Shown here in pieces: positions 56,455 through 64,000 of a stretch of 64,000 nt of DNA (positions are counted from its first letter, which is position 1; the number at the start of each line of letters is the position of its first letter). Source of the DNA: Cheiracanthium punctorium (taxonomy: Eukaryota; Arthropoda; Arachnida; Araneae; Cheiracanthiidae); assembly GCA_038373885.1 (NCBI GenBank), contig JAWZYV010006234.1:223960-287959 (forward strand), given 5' to 3'. A program made the translations under genes and the position numbers. The notes below the pieces were generated by a model. The model ran no database searches and had not been told where the DNA came from. It saw nothing but the letters and a program-made list of their open reading frames with translations.

Positions 56455-57429
56455 GAAAGAAATGAGGGTTGAGTATGTTTGAAAACAAATTGTGTATTAC
56501 TACATACAAAAAAAAAATAATTGATTACAATAACCAATTATAGATGAAAAAAATATTAAAATCAAATTATTAATTACTTTAATCAATTAAATATGAAAAA
56601 TAATATATATCCATAATAATGAAAATAAAGGTTTTATTTTAGATGAATTAATTATTAACAGTTTTTTATGGTTATTGCCACTCTGAGAAGTAGAAAAAAA
56701 CCGTAATACACTAAAAAAACATTAGGTGGCTTAAAAAAAACCGCCTTTTTTGGGTGGAAGGGGTGTAAAATCAACCTGCCAAGTTACCTAACGGTCGCTA
56801 AGGTCAAGAGGCATGGATTTGCTAGATCCGCAACAATGCCTGTAAATCAGCCTTTTCCGCCGTAGACTCAATAGGGGAGGGCGACACTACACTTTTTGTA
56901 ACATAAAATCGTTCTTTTTTAGATTTTTATTGCATTCCTCATCTTATATGTTGATGTATTTTCTGACTTTTCCAAAGCGAGCATGTGACAATTCTCTTGC
57001 AAAAGAATGATTAACTTTGTTTAAAAATATAATTTAAATTTTTGTTTTCTTTTTATAATTGTAAATGAGATTCACCCATTCGGAATATGAGGAACTGTTT
57101 AACCTGTGACTTTCATATAACAGCAAAAAACGATTTTTAAACTCTGTATTTCGAATAGCTTTTTTTTTTTTTGGTATTTATTTGGTTCCTAAAGCGGTGG
57201 GGGGGGGGGGGGTTTATGCGCTAGCACAAAATTTAGTTTTACAAAGAGGCACGGTTTTAGGGAAACTGATTTCAATGATTTTTGGCGTAGTCCTACACTA
57301 TGCAAATATGTTACCTTTAAATACAAAGATACAATGCACAAACAAAGTTTGGGGGGGGGGGACAACAAATATTTATTTAATTTAGAAGTCACTTCACTTT
57401 ATATGAAAGCTCTGCATATCCTCACTTGA
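56081..57429. other. AT-rich DNA with long homopolymer tracts
   Basis: G run at about 56087-56098, T run of 27 near 56425-56451, G runs at 57197-57212 and 57351-57361. No gene supported. Confidence 0.45.
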
Positions 57430-57694
57430 GCAGCCCGACCAGTGGCTGAACACGTTTGTGCTCTCTGCTGGGAGACGGAAGGTGCCTAATTCAAAACCAG
57501 GTCGTGTCCGCCGACATAACCGTTCGGATTTTTCCGTGGTATTCTCCAAAATTTGGTGTAAATACGGGTTAGGACCCTTTAGGAAATCCTCCACCGAGGG
57601 CAATCCCCCATTGGCCTCGATCCCTCTCTCACCTCACTTGAACATTCCATGCCGTGACTGGTAAGGGTTTCGACTCATACTCTAACGTCACAGG
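57430..57694 (+). repeat. Candidate tRNA-derived SINE
   Basis: The head looks tRNA-like: an A-box-like TGGCTGAACACG near 57442 and a weak B-box-like TTCAAAACC near 57490, about 48 bp apart. A non-tRNA body follows ('ccgtggtattctcc', 'aggaaatcctccaccgaggg'). No poly-A tail or target duplication confirmed, so this is tentative. Confidence 0.4.
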
Positions 57695-57922
57695 TTAAGG
57701 CCCACTAGAAAGACTGCCCAACTCTGAAAAACTGCAGTAGTTGCCATCCATCCATTTAACTTCCAACGATTCGAAAGACCGGCACGTTGTTGGTAGTTAT
57801 ATGGATCGATGACAACGCCTGCACTCTTTCAGCATTGGGACCATTTAACCCTATTTCTTGCGCTAGCAGAGAAAACGCTGAAATAAGGTGGTTTCACGGC
57901 GCAATCACCGCTCCTCAATTTG
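57695..57922. repeat. Degraded relative of the palindromic piggyBac-like MITE
   Basis: Starts at TTAA (57695), contains 'gactgcccaactctgaaaaa', 'ttgccatccatcc' and 'tttcagcattggg', related to the MITE arms. Sits directly beside intact copy C. Shares the 'tggtttcacggc' block with 15700. Confidence 0.5.
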
Positions 57923-58379
57923 TTAACCCTTTGAGGTGCAACCCTTTCCCAATGCTGAAAAAAGGGCAGCCGTTGCCATCGCTCGACTTAACTACCAGCA
58001 AGATGGCGGACGATCGAAACGTTCATCGCGTGCCACAAATCTAGAAACCCTTTTTTGACGGAGCTGGCTGTGCGCGAGCACCGCCATCTTGCTGGTAGTT
58101 AAGTCGAGCGATGGCAACGGCTGCCCTTTTTTCAGCACTGGGCAATCGATCCAGCTGTTCTCGCATTCTTCCAGTTTTCAGCAGATGTCCGTGCTGTTAA
58201 AAATAATCGTGACCATTTTTTTACGGGAAAAGACGTGCTAAAAAGTAAAGGATTCTCGTGGAGCTGTGTCATCCGCAACTATTTTTATAGAAATCAAATC
58301 TAGTCTTCGTGACTGGCAACAGTCAAAACGTTAGAGTTGGGTGTTCCCAGAGTTTGATCACTGCGCGTTAAAGGATTAA
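57923..58379 (+). mobile_element. piggyBac-like palindromic MITE, copy C
   Basis: TTAA at 57923-57926 and 58376-58379. Same orientation as copies B and D. Left arm carries the full set of blocks through 'gatggcggacgatcgaaac', while the right arm is shortened, so the palindrome is asymmetric. Confidence 0.82.
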
Positions 58380-58544
58380 GCCGTGCCTCCTCCTCAAATT
58401 ATTGGCATACTTTTTCTTTTTTTAAGAATACGCGTATTTTTGAAACTGCGATGTCAAAATTTCAGAAAGAATAAGTTTATGGAATAACCATAACACTGTT
58501 ACTATCATAACCCCCATAACACTGTTACTATCATAAATTTCAGA

Positions 58545-58795
58545 CTCCAGACGGGAAGTTCTTTACTTTTTGGTCAAAAGTTTGCCCGATAGCCGGAAAA
58601 ATCAGACTCCTTCCTTACAAGAATGTTGAAAAGTGAAAATACCCTCTCTTCGATTTATTGATCCGTCTGGTTTCGCCTCCCAGTATTTATTAAAATTGAA
58701 TTACTGTATTAAATTCCCTCTTCTGTTTCATTACTCTTGTCGTCATACGTCTGCTTATTTAATAGCAATGCAGTCTGTTATGTATCAGTTAATTT
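58545..58795 (+). repeat. Diverged direct duplication, copy 2
   Basis: Partner of 55850-56080. A small 30 bp tandem duplication ('ccataacactgttactatca') lies just upstream at 58485-58535. Confidence 0.5.
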
Positions 58796-59154
58796 TAATT
58801 ACTGTGTTGTCTCTAGATTTTTATTTGTTAGAGGATGGTTCGCTCTTTTAAGTATTGAATAAGACTTTCGTTCAAAAAGTTTTTTTATGTTTGTTAAAAA
58901 TTTCCAAGTATGAATGAAACAGTTGTTTTTAGGATACTTTAAGGAATTTTACCTCATTAAGAAACAAATCTTGTTTAAATTCTCAAATTATGTGTCATTT
59001 AAGAGCGAGTTTTATCTTCAGAAAACTGAAGTTAATATACTACAAAACAATGTGAAAAAGAAACGAGAAACTTTTGTGTAAATGTTGGATCCCCCCCCCC
59101 CCCCCACTGTATATCTGATACATTATGAGAAACTCAGAATTCAAGAGTACACTA

Positions 59155-59604
59155 CAAGGCCGTAGCCAAGATGAAATGCTAGGCGAGGGCTTTGAATGTA
59201 GTTCGGGGGCTGAATAAATGTAAGCGTTAGCAGTTAACGGGCGGGTTGCTAAGTGTTTTTTTCAATTTGTGCATCTTTCCCTAGTTGTTTCACAAAATCC
59301 CTTTAATAAAATTACCACTCATTCCACTAATAAGTTTTTTATTGACAATCACTGAAAAATTCAAGTGCAATAAACGAGGATAAGCGTGATGGCAGTTCTA
59401 AGTTCTTACCTCCGCCCTCTGAATACCTGCCCAAGGTAGAAAGTGGCAAACGGCAGTTCTGTGCTTTTGCTCCATTTGTAAGTCCACAAAAATTTCGTAT
59501 TTATCAGTCAATTTACGAACTTCCTTTAAAACCTTGGTGCCGAGAAACTGTTGAGGGGCTCAGTTCCTTTACCCCCCCCCTCCCTCCCTCTGGTAACGGC
59601 CCTG
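59155..59604. mobile_element. hAT-like non-autonomous element
   Basis: Left end CAAGGCCGTAGCCAAG, right end in reverse complement CAGGGCCGTTACCAGAG. Flanks AGTACACT (59146-59153) and AGTACACA (59605-59612) form a near-perfect 8 bp duplication, with one base of ambiguity at the left edge. No coding capacity. Confidence 0.65.
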
Positions 59605-59612
59605 AGTACACA

Positions 59613-62381
59613 GCCCATTGTTTTATTTTACGATTAATTATAGACTGTTTTTTTTTTAACTGCGTTTATATATTTTTAAAGTAATTCTTAATTCGTTGAG
59701 CAAACTTAGCTAACTTATAACTGAATAGGCTGGTTATAGCGCACTAAATAGAGTAAACTGAAATTTTAACACTTGACTGCAAATACTTTACGTTTTGTAC
59801 ACAAAAATAAACTCTCCTATTCTTCCTATTTTTATCTGTGCCTTTTAATGATAAATAATTATTCAGTGAATTTTGGAGCTGTAACATAACATTTTAAGGT
59901 ATGTTTATTTGATTTTTATACATCCCCTTTTATTGTAAATCTTCATTTATTGAGACGCCGTGTTCTTCTGCGATATTTATATGGTAATGTGTTTTCGAGT
60001 GTTTCCATGGCAACGGCATTTGCACAGAGCTCCTTTCAGTGTAACAGATTTGTTCGCACAAAATTAATTTTTGCGTTATCACGAAATGTGCTACTTCGGC
60101 ATTTTTGCAGACTAAATTATTTAACTGTGTGCATGCAAGATGAAAAATAAGTGAAATAGCGACGAACAACAAACGTAGCAGACTTGAAGCAAAGATTATG
60201 CTGTGTTTAATTAATATTTTGATGTATTTTGTGACTTTTTTGTTAAAGTAAACTAATATTAATCGCTTATTAAGAAGTCTGTTGATAGCTTGTGTAAATG
60301 AAATTACTGTTGAGTTTTCTGGGAGGATTTCAATTTTCGTACATATATTTCTGTCTGAAAGATATTAAAGAAAAGTTATTAGTTTGTTGCATTTCGGATA
60401 TATCTTCAGTTTGCGTTCTTCAAAATATTCGGATGTGAAAACGAAATGAAGGAAAAAATTGAAGCTTTAATTAAAATTCTCAAGAAGGTAATAAACATTA
60501 TAGGGAAATAAGTTTTGACATCATATTTGGTGTTATCAGTATAAATTATACTCAATAAAATAATAGCCTGTGATTCATGTGTGCAAATACACTATAATGG
60601 TTTTATTTTGCCACTCTGTATCTGTTGCAAAAAGACCATTTTGCTCAAAAATAATTGTGGAGTACTTAATGATGGTATTCCTTAATGGATAGTACACAGC
60701 ATGACAGTTATTGACCTGCATGATATAAAAAACACATTTTTCAAACTTTTATGTTAGTTTTAAAATTTGCATTTTCTAAAATTTTTAACTTCATATATTT
60801 GGATTTAGATTGGGTTGTTAGATATGCTTATCATATATGGCTCAGACGAATAGCAAAACTCTACACAACTTACATAACTCACTGAAGGGTTAAGAGTTCT
60901 CTCTACAAGTTTTTTCAATCAAATTTGTGATTGTTGTTATGCTTAGGCAAATTGATTTCAACTTGCACTCGATCGCAAATTTTCTTCGAATCTCAATTTG
61001 GCTTTTGTTGCTAGAATAGTTTGCTGTGACGGCCGATGCACGCCCGAAAAACCCGTATTTGGAGATTTCACTTAAATAAACAACAACAAGAATTGAAGTG
61101 CTCACGAAAAAAATCCCAACTTGCCTTGCATTAACCAAGTTTTAATTGAATCTTGCCAACAGTTTGAAAGTTTTTTTTTTCCCCCTTTCCATCATATCCC
61201 TCAACGATTTTTACTCTGCAAGTAGCCTTGTAAATTTACACGGAAAGACCTCGACTGCGGTTAGTTTTAACCACATAGGTTATATTGGGGGGAAGAATTG
61301 CTGTATTTGGTCTCGTGTGGCCTTCAGTTCTTGGGTTAGGGTCCGTAAAAGAATATCTATTCATCTTAATTGTATGTCACCCGGACTTCAATATTCTTTA
61401 GTATCAACCTTCCCATAACATGGCAGCTGAAAGTATTTCCAAAAATAAAGAATACATGTCTTTTTAAACGAGTTAATATTACTGTAGATACCTACCATTT
61501 CGAATAATAGAAGTTAATGTTCATTATTATTGTTTTAATATACTTTTTTAAAGCTGTGTTCAAATTTCAGTAACTGCGTACCACAGGAACATTATTAAGA
61601 GCGTCGCAATGTGAAATTTTTACTAATTGAATCATACTGTAAAACTTAGTCTGTCATACATCGAGCTTACTATAACGAAAATTACGATTTTTTTCATTAA
61701 ACTGGCGACTCATAAACAATAATCATGACTGCAAACACTGTATCTCTTAACTGTAGTGCAGAAAATTTCGCACACATTTAAAGCAAAAATGTTGACAGTA
61801 GACGTTCTGTTTTTGTTTCCGAACCATAGGAAATAACCCTCTTTTATTTGAAATACATAGATATCTGCGTTTGGAACCAAATCTGTAGAGCAGTTTATAA
61901 CATGGCTTGAAGTAGAACGCATTTCATGCTATTCCAAGAAGCGAACATTTCCGGGGCCTTTCCAGATTTGTCAGAATGTCAACTGCATCGATTTCCAACT
62001 CCTTTTCTTTACGTTTGCAAGAGTATGTAAATTTCTTTGGAAGTATTTTTGAAACCCGACCTGTTTCACCTTCGCCAGTTGTCAAATTCAAGCCTGCCTT
62101 TTTTTGTGTCAATTTATTTTGCTTGTGTCTGAGAAACGGTCAACGTAATATATACTTCTTATGTTAATTAGTCAAACTATCTCGAGATATTGGGTTTCAG
62201 ATTGTTTTCTGAAACACTTTTATAAAGCTAGTAAGTTGAAGGTCGGCACGTTTGAATTAAAGACTAATGTAATTTTGATTATAGGTCTTTTGAAGGAGAC
62301 TCTGTAGGATCTTTTTTTTTTTTAAGTCTGTTGGGAGATGGCAACGGTTTATGGGAGATGAGGGTAATTAAACAAAGCTAT
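59613..62381. other. AT-rich DNA without a recognisable gene
   Basis: Two adjacent minus-strand open stretches at 61710-61922 and 61924-62112 read plausibly (for example LTTGEGETGRVSKILPKKF) but match nothing I know. No gene called. Confidence 0.35.
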
Positions 62382-62839
62382 TTAACTCTTTGAGGCGCAA
62401 CCCTTTCCCAATGCTGAAAAAAGGGCAGCCATTGCCATGGCTCGACTTAACTACCAGCAAGATGGCGGACGATCGAAACGTTCATCGCGTGCCACAGATC
62501 TAGAGACCCCTTTTTTGACGCATCTGTCTGCCCGATCGTCCGCCATCTTGCTGGTAGTTAAGTCGAGCCATGGCAACGGCTGCCCTTTTTTTCAGCATTG
62601 GGCAATCTATCCAGCTGTTCTCGCATTCTTCCAGTTTTCAGCAGATGTCCGTGCTGTTAAAAATAATCGTGACCATTTTTTTACGGGAAAAGACGTGCTG
62701 AAAAGTAAAGGATTCTCGTGTAGCTATGTCACCCGCAACTATTTTTATAGAAATCAAATCTATTCTTCGTGACTGGCAACAGTCAAAACGTCAGAGTTTG
62801 GTGTTCCCAGAGCAGGAACAATGCGCGTTAAAGGGTTAA
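62382..62839 (+). mobile_element. piggyBac-like palindromic MITE, copy D
   Basis: TTAA at 62382-62385 and 62836-62839. Palindrome arms from 62408 to about 62602 both carry CCATGG in place of the CCATCG/CGATGG pair seen in copy A, that is, a matched change in both arms. Confidence 0.85.
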
Positions 62840-63097
62840 AAAAATGACATATTTATTTAATAGTTCGATATATTTTTATTTCCTAAAATTGCTGAAATAT
62901 TTTAAACGTTGAGAAATCTGCTATCAAGTACTGTAAATACGTGTGTGATGTGCCTCAAAACAAAATAATCAACTGAATACTCCAAATGCGCACATTTACC
63001 AGCTATTCTGTCGGGCAACAGCACTGGTGAAGAAAGCTCGCCTTTAGTATAGTTGGAGTCATCTCCTTCAAGCTGGGCGTAGTAACTCGTGTTTACG

Positions 63098-63531
63098 ATA
63101 CATACATATATATATATGTATGTATGTATGTATGTAATTGTTGTTTGCTATTTCTTATGCTTTCTGGAAACCGCGAAGCGATGCCAGATTCTCCGTAGAG
63201 GACGGTCATGGGCGAAAGGGGTCGGCTTCCATTTTAATGAGTAACCAGTAGGTGAAACTCCGACTATGCTCGGGGTCTCCTACCTTTGAACAAGTTCTAG
63301 ATGAGAGACCTAGCACATGAAATCGGCACCCCCAGAAGTATTAGTTTGAACGTTTGAACATGGGGGTCATTGGATCCACGAACCTATTTTACGTGTAACA
63401 GCTCACCTTAGCGGATAGGGATCCATAACAGTCCAACCGACAGAGGTTTTTCACCCACTTAAAAGCCGGTGATGCTTCACGTTCTGTGTTCTTATGGGAA
63501 CGAGCTTAGCGACTAGGCCACTGCGGGACAT
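63098..63531 (-). repeat. Candidate SINE with microsatellite tail
   Basis: Read on the minus strand the 5' head has an A-box-like TGGCCTAGTCG (63510-63520). The body runs for about 390 bp and the 3' end at 63136-63098 is a (TACA)n/(TA)n microsatellite, a common SINE tail type. The B box is not clear. The block is distinctly less AT-rich than its flanks. Confidence 0.45.
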
Positions 63532-63714
63532 TAAATAATAATAAACAAAATCGACACTTAAAGTGTTTTTGATTTCTGTTTGGTATGCAAGTGTGTACCC
63601 CTCCAACTGTCCTCCCCCCCCCCCCCCCCAACTGTATGAGCATTAATCAAATTAAATGTTCTAATAGCGTTGTTCAAGTTTTAAAAAATGATTTAATTTG
63701 CGCTTTTTAATTAT

Positions 63715-64000
63715 ACAGGGTGTCAAAAAAGTACTTGGCACATTTAAAAAATCCATAGAAAAACAACAAGTCGTCGTATGAAAATGCGGTTCGCACAATA
63801 ATACTTCACAGGTTCACGATTTTCTTTTTTCTTTTTTTTCTTTTGACATCTCAAAAAAATAGCTTCCAAATTGTGTTCATAGGTGGCGCTGTACCGTCAC
63901 AGTAAGAAAAACAAATGTGATGTGAGGTGCATAATCTTTTTATTAAGCAGAAAGCAATGGCTTTCTATTACCAGAGTTTAACGACTGCACCTTTTGTTAC
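63715..64000 (+). mobile_element. Left end of a TIR transposon cut by the window edge
   Basis: TATACAGGGTGTCAAAAAAG at about 63713 is a mariner-like TA plus CAGGGTG terminus, similar in its first bases to the end of the 8085-8530 element. The body ('aggtggcgctgta' near 63880) continues past the end of the window. Confidence 0.45.

Overview
This is a eukaryotic nuclear window with no confident host gene. It is AT-rich, full of homopolymer runs (poly-A/T, and striking poly-C/poly-G tracts of 10 to 16 bases) and short microsatellites. Nearly everything recognisable is transposon-derived. The mix suggests an arthropod, most likely a chelicerate such as a spider: an intact BEL/Pao element, a Gypsy element with a TATA/TCAGT core promoter, Tc1, hAT, pogo and piggyBac-like non-autonomous elements, and a degraded TIR element related to uncharacterised arthropod proteins. 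The taxonomic call is inference; there is no rRNA, mitochondrial or host marker gene here.

Layout. 1-8.6 kb: a 2.6 kb TIR transposon with about 345 bp terminal inverted repeats and a decayed transposase-like gene carrying a nested hairpin MITE; a diverged direct duplication (4.66/5.82 kb) that keeps an E-box plus a pair of GATA motifs; a piggyBac-like palindromic MITE; two more small MITEs. 8.6-14.9 kb: a complete, apparently intact BEL/Pao retrotransposon with near-identical LTRs, a 5 bp target duplication and one uninterrupted gag-pol frame. 15-35 kb: mostly featureless AT-rich DNA with scattered MITEs, a second copy of the piggyBac-like MITE, and an unrecognised degraded coding sequence that is part of an in-frame 480 bp tandem duplication (32.4-33.0 kb). 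35.7-40.9 kb: a Gypsy retrotransposon with an intact 4 bp target duplication, broken four ways (gag capsid apparently missing, 106 bp triplication, pol frameshift, deletion from integrase into the 3' LTR). 41-48 kb: a modular 1.26 kb repeat, a Merlin-like MITE, a textbook hAT MITE and a Tc1-type MITE. 49.9-55.8 kb: a nest of elements, including a dead Tc1 transposase split by a TTAA-flanked MITE, a second inverted copy of that MITE, a hAT element and a pair of inverted repeats about 5 kb apart. 55.8-64 kb: another diverged direct duplication, two tRNA-like SINE candidates, two further copies of the palindromic piggyBac-like MITE, and a TIR element running off the window end.

How parts relate. 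Only the BEL element looks capable of encoding its own mobility. The Gypsy element retains RT, RNase H and integrase-core sequence but in broken frames. All small elements lack coding capacity and would depend on transposases encoded elsewhere. I see no bacterial-type operons, no CRISPR array and no confident tRNA or rRNA gene.
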